DNA of 64,000 nt. It comes from Cornus controversa. Lineage: Eukaryota > Streptophyta > Magnoliopsida > Cornales > Cornaceae. The position numbers and the translations under genes are program-made. Below are positions 36,784-50,030 of this stretch, piece by piece (positions within the stretch are counted from its first letter, which is position 1; every line of letters starts with the position of its first letter). The notes beneath the pieces were generated by a model, which was given only the letters and a program-made list of their open reading frames with translations, was not told where the DNA came from and did no database searches. The DNA is taken from positions 248,001-312,000 of the forward strand of contig CM048847.1 of the NCBI GenBank assembly GCA_026545225.1, written 5' to 3'.

Positions 36784-37519
36784 TTGATTCAAAAACCGCA
36801 TTCCAAGAGAAGTCGTGCCATAATACTAATCGTACGTTGCTTTTTTCAAAATGAAACCATCAAAAGGTCCCAAAGAAACGACGAGCATGTCGATCCGATA
36901 TTCATCCATGTTTGTTTGAGTTGTTCTGAGTCGAAAGAACAATTGCTTGCTATAATCAGGCATGACGACAACCGTATGGTGCTTTGTGCTAGAATTGACC
37001 ATCTGGATGTCCAGAAGAATTGAGAATGACAACAACGGTTTTGAACTTGTTTCGTTTGACCTGTCCTGATTCGAAAAGTCGAATCCACGTGAAATCGTGC
37101 CATACATAGAATTATACGTTGCTTTATGCCTAATTCGACCGTGAGGACGTCCTGAATCGAAAAGAGTAATTTCTTGCTGCACCCATGAATGATCACAACC
37201 GTATGGTGCTCTATGCCAACTTCAACCATCTGGACAAGTAAAAGAAACAATTCCCAAGCTATCGATGATTTGAAACAAGTTTAGTTTAAGTTGTTCTGAG
37301 TCGAAAACCCCAGTCCTTGAGAAGTTGTGTCATAATCAGAATCGTAAGTTTCTTTTTTCCAAATTAGACCATCAGAGCATCCAAAAGAAGTGACGAACAT
37401 GTCAATCCGATCTTCATCACAACCGTATGGTGCTTTGTTCCAAATTCGACCGTTTCGACATCTAAAGGAAACAATTTGTAAGCTACCAACCATTTTAAAC
37501 TTGTTTCATTTGAGCTGTT
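34576..37519. repeat. 2,944-bp segmental duplication, copy 1
   Basis: Order T2-T4-T3-T1. Private changes at 34831 ('aacgattttg'), near 35186 ('gacaaacatg'), near 35977 ('gacagtttgg') and at 37081 recur exactly 2,944 bp later. Confidence 0.85.
35312..36047. repeat. Monomer type T4 (reference copy)
   Basis: T4 is T3-like in block C and early block D ('gaagtcttgcc', 'gtcaaaaag', 'ggcgct'). It is T1/T2-like from 'ccagaagaatag' on ('gaaaagtccaatccacgtg', 'gaggacgtcctg', 'ctcatgaatg'), with its own 'gaggattttaaacaag' and 'gattcaaaaccccattcc'. Copies: 35312, 38256, 41936, 48559, 52975. It looks like an old crossover product that was then amplified. Confidence 0.85.
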
Positions 37520-39727
37520 ATGATTAGAAAACCACATTCCAAGAGAAGTCGTGCCATAATACTAATCGTACGCTGTTTTTTTGTAAATGAAACCATCAAA
37601 GCGTCCCAAAGAAACGACGAGCATGTCGATCCGATCTTCATCCATATTTGTTTGAGTTGTTATGAGTCGAAAAGAACAATTCCTTGCAATAACCAGGCAT
37701 GACCACAACCGTGTGGTGCTTTGTCCTAGAATTGACCATCTGGATGTCTAGAAGAATAGAGAATGACAACAACGATTTTGAACTTGTTTCGTTTGACCTG
37801 TCCTGATTCGAAAAGTCCAATCCACGTGAAATCGTGCCATACATAGAATTATACGTTGCATTATGCCTAATTCGACCGTGAGGACGTCCTGAATCGAAAA
37901 TAGTAATTCCTTGCGGCACTCATGAATGATCACAACCGTATGGTGCTCTATGCCAACTTCAACCATCTGGAAAAGTAAAAGAAACAATTCCCAAGCTATC
38001 GAGGATTTTAAATAAGTTTAGTTTGAGTTGTTCTGATTCAAAAACCCATTCCTTGAGAAGTCGTGCCATAATCAGAATCGTAAGTTTCTTTTTTCCAAAT
38101 TAGACCATCAAAGCATCCAAAAGAAGTGACAAACATGTCAATCCGATCTTCATCACAATCGTATGGTGCTTTGTTCCAAATTCGACCGTTTGGACATCTA
38201 AAGGAAACAATTTGTAAGCTACCAACCATTTTAAACTTGTTTCATTTGAGTTGTTTTGATTAGAAAACCACATTCCAAGAGAAGTCTTGCCATAATATTA
38301 ATCGTACGCTACTTTTTTCTAAATGAAACCATCAAAGGGTCCCAAAGAAACGACGAGCATGTCGATCCGATCTTCATCCATGTTTGTTTGAGTTGTTCTG
38401 AGTCAAAAAGAACAATTCCTTGCAATAACCAGGCATGACCACAACCGTATGGCGCTTTGTGCTAGAATTGACCATCTGGATGTCCAGAAGAATAGAGAAT
38501 GACAACAACGGTTTTGAACTTGTTTCGTTTGACCTGTCCTGATTCGAAAAGTCCAATCCACGTGAAATCGTGCCATACATAGAATTATACGTTGCTTTAT
38601 GCCCAATTCGACCGTGAGGACGTCCTGAATCGAAAAGAGTAATTCCTTGCTGCACTCATGAATGATCACAACCGTATGGTGCTCTATGCCAACTTCAACC
38701 ATCTGGACAAGTAAAAGAAACAATTCCCAAGCTATCGAGGATTTTAAACAAGTTTAGTTTGAGTTGTTCTGATTCAAAACCCCATTCCTTGAGAAGTCGT
38801 GCCATAATCAGAATCGTAAGTTTCTTTTTTCCAAATTAGACCATCAAAGCATCCAAAAGAAGTGACGAACATGTCAATCCGATCTTCATCACAATCGTAT
38901 GGTGCTTTGTTCCAAATTCGACAGTTTGGACATCTAAAGGAAACAATTTGGAAGCTACCAACCATTTTAAACTTGTTTCATTTGAGTTGTTTTGATTAGA
39001 AAACCACATTCCAAGAGAAGTCTTGCCATAATATTAATCGTACGCTACTTTTTTCTAAATGAAACCATCAAAGGGTCCCAAAGAAACGACGAGGATGTCG
39101 ATCCGATCTTCATCCATGTTTGTTTGAGTTGTTCTGAGTCAAAAAGAACAATTCCTTGCAATAACTAGGCATGACCACAACCGTATGGCGCTTTGTGCTA
39201 GAATTGACCATCTGGATGTCCAGAAAAATAGAGAATGACAACAACGGTTTCGAACTTGTTTCGTTTGACTTGTCCTGATTCGAAAATTCCAATCCATGTG
39301 AAATCGTGCCATACTTAGAATTATACGTTGCTTTATGCCAAATTCAACCGTCCGGACTTCCTGAATCAAAAAGAGTAATTCCATACTGCACCCATGAATG
39401 ATCACAACCGTATGGTGCTCTATGCCAACTTCAACCATCTGGACAAGTAAAAGAAACAATTCCCAAGCTATCGATGATTTCAAACAAGTTTAGTTTGAGT
39501 TGTTCTGATTCAAAAACCCATTCCTTGAGAAGTCGTGCCATAATCAGAATCGTAAGTTTCTTTTTTCCAAATTAGACCATCAAAGCATCCAAAAGAAGTG
39601 ACGAACATGTCAATCCGATCTTCATCACAACCGTATGGTGCTTTGTTCCAAATTCGACCGTTTGGACATCTAAAGGAAACAATTAGCAAGCTACCAACCA
39701 TTTTAAACTTGTTTCATTTGAGTTGTT
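36784..39727. repeat. HOR 18, tetramer T1-T2-T4-T3, 2,944 bp
   Basis: Near-copy of HOR 17 from T2 onward. T1 has 'cgtacgttgc' near 36836, 'caaaaggtcc' and 'agtcgaatcc' (G at 37081). T1 block B has private 'atcagagcatcc' near 37373. T4 has 'atgcccaattcg' near 38602. Confidence 0.91.
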
Positions 39728-40463
39728 TTGATTCAAAAACCGCATTCCAAGAGAAGTCGTGCCATAATACTAATCGTACGTTGCTTTTTTCAAAATGAAA
39801 CCATCAAAGGGTCCCAAAGAAACGACGAGCATGTCGATCCGATATTCATCCATGTTTGTTTGAGTTGTTCTGAGTCGAAAGAACAATTGCTTGCTATAAT
39901 CAGGCATGACGACAACCGTATGGTGCTTTGTGCTAGAATTGACCATCTGGATGTCCAGAAGAATTGAGAATGACAACAACGGTTTTGAACTTGTTTCGTT
40001 TGACCTGTCCTGATTCGAAAAGTCGAATCCACGTGAAATCGTGCCATACATAGAATTATACGTTGCTTTATGCCTAATTCGACCGTGAGGACGTCCTGAA
40101 TCGAAAAGAGTAATTTCTTGCTGCACCCATGAATGATCACAACCGTATGGTGCTCTATGCCAACTTCAACCATCTGGACAAGTAAAAGAAACAATTCCCA
40201 AGCTATCGATGATTTGAAACAAGTTTAGTTTAAGTTGTTCTGAGTCGAAAACCCCAGTCCTTGAGAAGTTGTGTCATAATCAGAATCGTAAGTTTCTTTT
40301 TTCCAAATTAGACCATCAAAGCATCCAAAAGAAGTGACGAACATGTCAATCCGATCTTCATCACAACCGTATGGTGCTTTGTTCCAAATTCGACCGTTTC
40401 GACATCTAAAGGAAACAATTTGTAAGCTACCAACCATTTTAAACTTGTTTCATTTGAGCTGTT
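37520..40463. repeat. 2,944-bp segmental duplication, copy 2
   Basis: Second copy, with the matching changes at 37775, near 38130, near 38921 and at 40025. The copies differ at a few sites ('gaaaatag' against 'gaaaagag', 'gcctaatt' against 'gcccaatt'). Confidence 0.85.
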
Positions 40464-43407
40464 ATGATTAGAAAACCACATTCCAAGAGAAGTCGTGCCA
40501 TAATACTAATCGTACGCTGTTTTTTTGTAAATGAAACCATCAAAGCGTCCCAAAGAAACGACGAGCATGTCGATCCGATCTTCATCCATATTTGTTTGAG
40601 TTGTTATGAGTCGAAAAGAACAATTCCTTGCAATAACCAGGCATGACCACAACCGTGTGGTGCTTTGTCCTAGAATTGACCATCTGGATGTCTAGAAGAA
40701 TAGAGAATGACAACAATGGTTTTGAACTTGTTTCGTTTGACCTGTCCTGATTCGAAAAGTCCAATCCACGTGAAATTGTGCCATACATAGAATTATACGT
40801 TGCATTATGCCTAATTCGACCATGAGGACGTCCTGAATCGAAAATAGTAATTCCTTGCTGCACTCATGAATGATCACAACCGTATGGTGCTCTATGCCAA
40901 CTTCAACCATCTGGAAAAGTAAAAGAAACAATTCCCAAGCTATCGAGGATTTTAAATAAGTTTAGTTTGAGTTGTTCTGATTCCAAAACCCATTCCTTGA
41001 GAAGTCGTGCCATAATCAGAATCGTAAGTTTCTTTTTTCCAAATTAGACCATCAAAGCATCCAAAAGAAGTGACGAACATGTCAATCCGATCTTCATCAC
41101 AATCGTATGGTGCTTTGTTCCAAATTCGACCGTTTGGACATCTAAAGGAAACAATTTGGAAGCTACCAACCATTTTAAACTTGTTTCATTTGAGTTGTTT
41201 TGATTAGAAAACCACATTCCAAGAGAAGTCTTGCCATAATATTAATCGTACGCTACTTTTTTCTAAATGAAACCATCAAAGGGTCCCAAAGAAACGACGA
41301 GCATGTCGATCCGATCTTCATCCAAGTTTGTTTGAGTTGTTCTGAGTCAAAAAGAACAATTCCTTGCAATAACCAGGCATGACCACAACCGTGTGGTGCT
41401 TTGTCCTAGAATTGACCATCTGGATGTCTAGAAGAATAGAGAATGACAACAATGGTTTTGAACTTGTTTCGTTTGACCTGTCCTGATTCGAAAAGTCCAA
41501 TCCACGTGAAATTGTGCCATACATAGAATTATACGTTGCATTATGCCTAATTCGACCGTGAGGACGTCCTGAATCGAAAATAGTAATTCCTTGCTGCACT
41601 CATGAATGATCACAACCGTATGGTGCTCTATGCCAACTTCAACCATCTGGAAAAGTAAAACAAACAATTCCCAAGCTATCGAGGATTTTAAATAAGTTTA
41701 GTTTGAGTTGTTTTGATTCCAAAACCCATTCCTTGAGAAGTCGTGCCATAATCAGAATCGTAAGTTTCTTTTTTCGAAATTAGACCATCAAAGCATCCAA
41801 AAGAAGTGACGAACATGTCAATCCGATCTTCATCACAATCGTATGGTGCTTTGTTCCAAATTTGACCGTTTGGACATCTAAAGGAAACAATTTGGAAGCT
41901 ACCAACCATTTTAAACTTGTTTCATTTGAGTTGTTTTGATTAGAAAACCACATTCCAAGAGAAGTCTTGCCATAATATTAATCGTACGCTACCTTTTTCT
42001 AAATGAAACCATCAAAGGGTCCCAAAGAAACGACGAGCATGTCGATCCGATCTTCATCCATGTTTGTTTGAGTTGTTCTGAGTCAAAAAGAACAATTCCT
42101 TGCAATAACCAGGCATGACCACAACCGTATGGCGCTTTGTGCTAGAATTGACCATCTGGATGTCCAGAAGAATAGAGAATGACAACAACGGTTTTGACCT
42201 TGTTTCGTTTGACCTGTCCTGATTCGAAAAGTCCAATCCACGTGAAATCGTGCCATACATAGAATTATACGTTGCCTTATGCCTAATTCGACCGTGAGGA
42301 CGTCCTGAATCGAAAAGAGTAATTCCTTGCTGCACTCATGAATGATCACAACCGTATGGTGCTCTATGCCAACTTCAACCATCTGGACAAGTAAAAGAAA
42401 CAATTCCCAAGCTATCGAGGATTTTAAACAAGTTTAGTTTGAGTTGTTCTGATTCAAAACCCCATTCCTTGAGAAGTCGTGCCATAATCAGAATCGTAAG
42501 TTTCTTTTTTCCAAATTAGACCATCAAAGCATCCAAAAGAAGTGACGAAAATGTCAATCCGATCTTCATCACAATCGTATGGTGCTTTGTTCCAAATTCG
42601 ACCGTTTGGACATCTAATGGAAACAATTTGGAAGCTACCAACCATTTTAAAGTTGTTTCATTTGAGTTGTTTTGATTAGAAAACCACATTCTAAGAGAAG
42701 TCTTGCCATAATATTAATCGTACGCTACTTTTTTCTAAATGAAACCATCAAAGGGTCCCAAAGAAACGACGAGGATGTCGATCCGATCTTCATCCATGTT
42801 TGTTTGAGTTGTTCTAAGTCAAAAAGAACAATTCCTTGCAATAACCAGGCATGACCACAACCGTATGGCGCTTTGTGCTAGAATTGACCATCTGGATGTC
42901 CAAAAAAATAGAGAATGACAACAACGGTTTCGAACTTGTTTCGTTTGACTTGTCCTGATTCGAAAATTCCAATCCATGTGAAATCGTGCCATACTTAGAA
43001 TTATACGTTGCTTTATGCCAAATTCAACCGTCAGGACTTCCTGAATCAAAAAGAGTAATTCCATACTGCACCCATGAATGATCACAACCGTATGGTGCTC
43101 TATGCCAACTTCAACCATCTGGACAAGTAAAAGAAACAATTCCCAAGCTATCGATGATTTCAAACAAGTTTAGTTTGAGTTGTTCTGATTCAAAAACCCA
43201 TTCCTTGAGAAGTCGTGCCATAATCAGAATCGTAAGTTTCTTTTTTCCAAATTAGACCATCAAAGCATCCAAAAGAAGTGACGAACATGTCAATCCGATC
43301 TTCATCACAACCGTATGGTGCTTTGTTCCAAATTCGACCGTTTGGACATCTAAAGGAAACAATTAGCAAGCTACCAACCATTTTAAACTTGTTTCATTTG
43401 AGTTGTT
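39728..43407. repeat. HOR 19, pentamer, 3,680 bp
   Basis: Order: T1 (39728), T2 (40464), T3/T2 mosaic (41200, like the monomer at 33104), T4 (41936), T3 (42672). Private changes are frequent: 'catgaggacg' near 40822, 'catccaagtttg' near 41322, 'tttcgaaatt' near 41773, 'ctacctttttc' near 41989, 'ggttttgacc' near 42190, 'cattctaagag' (T at 42692). Confidence 0.9.
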
Positions 43408-44878
43408 TTGATTCAAAAACCGCATTCCAAGAGAAGTCATGCCATAATACTAATCGTACGCTGCTTTTTTCAAAATGAAACCATCAAAGGGTCCCAAAGA
43501 AACGACGAGCATGTCGATCCGATATTCATCCATGTTTGTTTGAGTTGTTCTGAGTCGAAAGAACAATTGCTTGCTATAATCAGGCATGACGACAACCGTA
43601 TGGTGCTTTGTGCTAGAATTGACCATCTGGATGTCCAGAAGAATTGAGAATGACAACAACGGTTTTGAACTTGTTTCGTTTGACCTGTCCTGATTCGAAA
43701 AGTCCAATCCACGTGAAATTGTGCCATACATAGAATTATACGTTGCATTATGCCTAATTCGACCGTGAGGACGTCCTGAATCGAAAATAGTAATTCCTTG
43801 CTGCACTCATGAATGATCACAACCGTATGGTGCTCTATGCCAACTTCAACCATCTGGAAAAGTAAAAGAAACAATTCCCAAGCTATCGAGGATTTTAAAT
43901 AAGTTTAGTTTGAGTTGTTCTGATTCCAAAACCCATTCCTTGAGAAGTCGTGCCATAATCAGAATCGTAAGTTTCTTTTTTCCAAATTAGACCATCAAAG
44001 CATCCAAAAGAAGTGACGAACATGTCAATCCGATCTTCATCACAATCGTATGGTGCTTTGTTCCAAATTCGACCGTTTGGACATCTAAAGGAAACAATTT
44101 GGAAGCTACCAACCATCTTAAACTTGTTTCATTTGAGTTGTTTTGATTAGAAAACCACATTCCAAGAGAAGTCTTGCCATAATATTAATCGTACGCTACT
44201 TTTTTCTAAATGGAACCATCAAAGGGTCCCAAAGAAACGACGAGCATGTCGATCCGATCTTCATCCATGTTTGTTTGAGTTGTTCTGAGTCAAAAAGAAC
44301 AATTCCTTGCAATAACCAGGCATGACCACAACCGTATGGCGCTTTGTGCTAGAATTGACCATCTGGATGTCCAGAAAAATAGAGAATGACAACAACGGTT
44401 TCGAACTTGTTTCGTTTGACTTGTCCTGATTCGAAAATTCCAATCCATGTGAAATCGTGCCATACTTAGAATTATACGTTGCTTTATGCCAAATTCAACC
44501 GTCCGGACTTCCTGAATCAAAAAGAGTAATTCCATACTGCACCCATCAATGATCACAACCGTATGGTGCTCTATGCCAACTTCAACCATCTGGACAAGTA
44601 AAAGAAACAATTCCCAAGCTATCGATGATTTCAAACAAGTTTAGTTTGAGTTGTTCTGATTCAAAAACCCATTCCTTGAGAAGTCGTGCCATAATCAGAA
44701 TCGTAAGTTTCTTTTTTCCAAATTAGACCATCAAAGCATCCAAAAGAAGTGACGAACATGTCAATCCGATCTTCATCACAACCGTATGGTGCTTTGTTCC
44801 AAATTCGACCGTTTGGACATCTAAAGGAAACAATTAGCAAGCTACCAACCATTTTAAACTTGTTTCATTTGAGTTGTT
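43408..44878. repeat. HOR 20, dimer (T1/T2 hybrid, T3), 1,471 bp
   Basis: The first monomer is T1 in C and D and T2-like in A and B ('gaaattgtgcc', 'gcattatgcc', 'gattccaaaaccc'). At 735 bp it is one base short because T1 block D is one base shorter than T2. T3 at 44143 has 'aatggaacc' (G at 44213) and 'ccatcaatg' (C at 44547). Confidence 0.9.
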
Positions 44879-47086
44879 TTGATTCAAAAACCGCATTCCA
44901 AGAGAAGTCGTGCCATAATACTAATCGTACGCTGCTTTTTTCAAAATGAAACCATCAAAGGGTCCCAAAGAAACGACGAGCATGTCGATCCGATATTCAT
45001 CCATGTTTGTTTGAGTTGTTCTGAGTCGAAAGAACAATTGCTTGCTATAATCAGGCATGACGACAACCGTATGGTGCTTTGTGCTAGAATTGACCATCTG
45101 GATGTCCAGAAGAATAGAGAATGACAACAACGGTTTTGAACTTGTTTCGTTTGACCTGTCCTGATTCGAAAAGTCCAATCCATGTGAAATCGTGCCATAC
45201 ATAGAATTATACGTTGCTTTATGCCTAATTCGACCGTGAGGACGTCCTGAATCGAAAAGAGTAATTTCTTGCTGCACCCATGAATGATCACAACCGTAGG
45301 GTGCTCTATGCCAACTTCAACCATCTGGACAAGTAAAAGAAACAATTCCCAAGCTATCGATGATTTGAAACAAGTTTAGTTTAAGTTGTTCTGAGTCGAA
45401 AACCCCAGTCCTTGAGAAGTTGTGTCATAATCAGAATCGTAAGTTTCTTCTTTCCAAATTAGACCATCAAAGCATCCAAAAGAAGTGACGAACATGTCAA
45501 TCCGATCTTCATCACAACCGTATGGTGCTTTGTTCCAAATTCGACCGTTTCGACATCTAAAGGAAACAATTTGTAAGCTACCAACCATTTTAAACTTGTT
45601 TCATTTGAGCTGTTATGATTAGAAAATCACATTCCAAGAGAAGTCGTGCCATAATACTAATCGTACGCTGTTTTTTTGTAAATGAAACCATCAAAGGGTC
45701 CCAAAGAAACGACGAGCATGTCGATCCGATCTTCATCCATGTTTGTTTGAGTTGTTCTGAGTCAAAAAGAACAATTCCTTGCAATAACCAGGCATGACCA
45801 CAACCGTATGGCGCTTTGTGCTAGAATTGACCATCTGGATGTCCAGAAGAATAGAGAATGACAACAACGGTTTTGAACTTGTTTCGTTTGACCTGTCCTG
45901 ATTCGAAAAGTCCAATCCACGTGAAATTGTGCCATACATAGAATTATACGTTGCATTATGCCTAATTCGACCGTGAGGACGTCCTGAATCGAAAATAGTA
46001 ATTCCTTGCTGCACTCATGAATGATCACAACCGTATGGTGCTCTATGCCAACTTCAACCATCTGGAAAAGTAAAAGAAACAATTCCCAAGCTATCGAGGA
46101 TTTTAAATAAGTTTAGTTTGAGTTGTTCTGATTCCAAAACCCATTCCTTGAGAAGTCGTGCCATAATCAGAATCGTAAGTTTCTTTTTTCCAAATTAGAC
46201 CATCAAAGCATCCAAAAGAAGTGACGAACATGTCAATCCGATCTTCATCACAATCGTATGGTGCTTTGTTCCAAATTCGACCGTTTGGACATCTAAAGGA
46301 AACAATTTGGAAGCTACCAACCATCTTAAACTTGTTTCATTTGAGTTGTTTTGATTAGAAAACCACATTCCAAGAGAAGTCTTGCCATAATATTAATCGT
46401 ACGCTACTTTTTTCTAAATGGAACCATCAAAGGGTCCCAAAGAAACGACGAGCATGTCGATCCGATCTTCATCCATGTTTGTTTGAGTTGTTCTGAGTCA
46501 AAAAGAACAATTCCTTGCAATAACCAGGCATGACCACAACCGTATGGCGCTTTGTGCTAGAATTGACCATCTGGATGTCCAGAAAAATAGAGAATGACAA
46601 CAACGGTTTCGAACTTGTTTCGTTTGACTTGTCCTGATTCGAAAATTCCAATCCATGTGAAATCGTGCCATACTTAGAATTATACGTTGCTTTATGCCAA
46701 ATTCAACCGTCCGGACTTCCTGAATCAAAAAGAGTAATTCCATACTGCACCCATCAATGATCACAACCGTATGGTGCTCTATGCCAACTTCAACCATCTG
46801 GACAAGTAAAAGAAACAATTCCCAAGCTATCGATGATTTCAAACAAGTTTAGTTTGAGTTGTTCTGATTCAAAAACCCATTCCTTGAGAAGTCGTGCCAT
46901 AATCAGAATCGTAAGTTTCTTTTTTCCAAATTAGACCATCAAAGCATCCAAAAGAAGTGACGAACATGTCAATCCGATCTTCATCACAACCGTATGGTGC
47001 TTTGTTCCAAATTCGACCGTTTGGACATCTAAAGGAAACAATTAGCAAGCTACCAACCATTTTAAACTTGTTTCATTTGAGTTGTT
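44879..47086. repeat. HOR 21, trimer with T2/T4/T2 mosaic
   Basis: T1 has 'accgtaggg' (G at 45299) and 'tttcttctttcc' (C at 45450). The monomer at 45615 starts as T2, is T4-like from 'gggtccc' through block D, then T2 in A and B. T3 (46351) repeats the private changes of the T3 at 44143. Confidence 0.9.
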
Positions 47087-50030
47087 TTGATTCAAAAACC
47101 GCATTCCAAGAGAAGTCGTGCCATAATACTAATCGTACGCTGCTTTTTTCAAAATGAAACCATCAAAGGGTCCCAAAGAAACGACGAGCATGTCGATCCG
47201 ATATTCATCCATGTTTGTTTGAGTTGTTCTGAGTCGAAAGAACAATTGCTTGCTATAATCAGGCATGACGACAACCGTATGGTGCTTTGTGCTAGAATTG
47301 ACCATCTGGATGTCCAGAAGAATAGAGAATGACAACAACGGTTTTGAACTTGTTTCGTTTGACCTGTCCTGATTCGAAAAGTCCAATCCATGTGAAATCG
47401 TGCCATACATAGAATTATACGTTGCTTTATGCCTAATTCGACCGTGAGGACGTCCTGAATCGAAAAGAGTAATTTCTTGCTGCACCCATGAATGATCACA
47501 ACCGTAGGGTGCTCTATGCCAACTTCAACCATCTGGACAAGTAAAAGAAACAATTCCCAAGCTATCGATGATTTGAAACAAGTTTAGTTTAAGTTGTTCT
47601 GAGTCGAAAACCCCAGTCCTTGAGAAGTTGTGTCATAATCAGAATCGTAAGTTTCTTCTTTCCAAATTAGACCATCAAAGCATCCAAAAGAAGTGACGAA
47701 CATGTCAATCCGATCTTCATCACAACCGTATGGTGCTTTGTTCCAAATTCGACCGTTTCGACATCTAAAGGAAACAATTTGTAAGCTACCAACCATTTTA
47801 AACTTGTTTCATTTGAGCTGTTATGATTTGAAAACCACATTCCAAGAGAAGTCGTGCCATAATACTAATCGTACGCTGTTTTTTTGTAAATGAAACCATC
47901 AAAGCGTCCCAAAGAAACGACGAGCATGTCGATCCGATCTTCATCCACATTTGTTTGAGTTGTTATGAGTCGAAAAGAACAATTCCTTGCAATAACCAGG
48001 CATGACCACAACCGTGTGGTGCTTTGTCCTAGAATTGACCATCTGGATGTCTAGAAGAATAGAGAATGACAACAACGGTTTTGAACTTGTTTCGTTTGAC
48101 CTGTCCTGATTCGAAAAGTCCAATCCACGTGAAATCGTGCCATACATAGAATTATACGTTGCATTATGCCTAATTCGACCGTGAGGACGTCCTGAATCGA
48201 AAATAGTAATTCCTTGCTGCACTCATGAATGATCACAACCGTATGGTGCTCTATGCCAACTTCAACCATCTGGAAAAGTAAAAGAAACAATTCCCAAGCT
48301 ATCGAGGATTTTAAATAAGTTTAGTTTGAGTTGTTCTGATTCAAAAACCCATTCCTTGAGAAGTCGTGCCATAATCAGAATCGTAAGTTTCTTTTTTCCA
48401 AATTAGACCATCAAAGCATCCAAAAGAAGTGACAAACATGTCAATCCGATCTTCATCACAATCGTATGGTGCTTTGTTCCAAATTCGACCGTTTGGACAT
48501 CTAAAGGAAACAATTTGTAAGCTACCAACCATTTTAAACTTGTTTCATTTGAGTTGTTTTGATTAGAAAACCACATTCCAAGAGAAGTCTTGCCATAATA
48601 TTAATCGTACGCTACTTTTTTCTAAATGAAACCATCAAAGGGTCCCAAAGAAACGACGAGCATGTCGATCCGATCTTCATCCATGTTTGTTTGAGTTGTT
48701 CTGAGTCAAAAAGAACAATTCCTTGCAATAACCAGGCATGACCACAACCGTATGGCGCTTTGTGCTAGAATTGACCATCTGGATGTCCAGAAGAATAGAG
48801 AATGACAACAACGGTTTTGAACTTGTTTCGTTTGACCTGTCCTGATTCGAAAAGTCCAATCCACGTGAAATCGTGCCATACATAGAATTATACGTTGCTT
48901 TATGCCTAATTCGACCGTGAGGACGTCCTGAATCGAAAAGAGTAATTCCTTGCTGCACTCATGAATGATCACAACCGTATGGTGCTCTATGCCAACTTCA
49001 ACCATCTGGACAAGTAAAAGAAACAATTCCCAAGCTATCGAGGATTTTAAACAAGTTTAGTTTGAGTTGTTCTGATTCAAAACCCCATTCCTTGAGAAGT
49101 CGTGCCATAATCAGAATCGTAAGTTTCTTTTTTCCAAATTAGACCATCAAAGCATCCAAAAGAAGTGACGAACATGTCAATCCGATCTTCATCACAATCG
49201 TATGGTGCTTTGTTCCAAATTCGACCGTTTGGACATCTAAAGGAAACAATTTGGAAGCTACCAACCATTTTAAACTTGTTTCATTTGAGTTGTTTTGATT
49301 AGAAAACCACATTCCAAGAGAAGTCTTGCCATAATATTAATCGTACGCTACTTTTTTCTAAATGAAACCATCAAAGGGTCCCAAAGAAACGACGAGGATG
49401 TCGATCCGATCTTCATCCATGTTTGTTTGAGTTGTTCTGAGTCAAAAAGAACAATTCCTTGCAATAACCAGGCATGACCACAACCGTATGGCGCTTTGTG
49501 CTAGAATTGACCATCTGGATGTCCAGAAAAATAGAGAATGACAACAACGGTTTCGAACTTGTTTCGTTTGACTTGTCCTGATTCGAAAATTCCAATCCAT
49601 GTGAAATCGTGCCATACATAGAATTATACGTTGCTTTATGCCAAATTCAACCGTCCGGACTTCCTGAATCAAAAAGAGTAATTCCATACTGCACCCATGA
49701 ATGATCAGAACCGTATGGTGCTCTATGCCAACTTCAACCATCTGGACAAGTAAAAGAAACAATTCCCAAGCTATCGATGATTTCAAACAAGTTTAGTTTG
49801 AGTTGTTCTGATTCAAAAACCCATTCCTTGAGAAGTCGTGCCATAATCAGAATCGTAAGTTTCTTTTTTCCAAATTAGACCATCAAAGCATCCAAAAGAA
49901 GTGACGAACATGTCAATCCGATCTTCATCACAACCGTATGGTGCTTTGTTCCAAATTCGACCGTTTGGACATCTAAAGGAAACAATTAGCAAGCTACCAA
50001 CCATTTTAAACTTGTTTCATTTGAGTTGTT
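47087..50030. repeat. HOR 22, tetramer T1-T2-T4-T3
   Basis: T1 repeats the private changes of the T1 at 44879. T2 (47823) has 'tgatttgaaaacc' and 'catccacatttg'. T4 is at 48559. T3 (49295) has 'catacatagaat' in place of 'catacttagaat' and 'gatcagaacc' (G at 49708). Confidence 0.9.
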
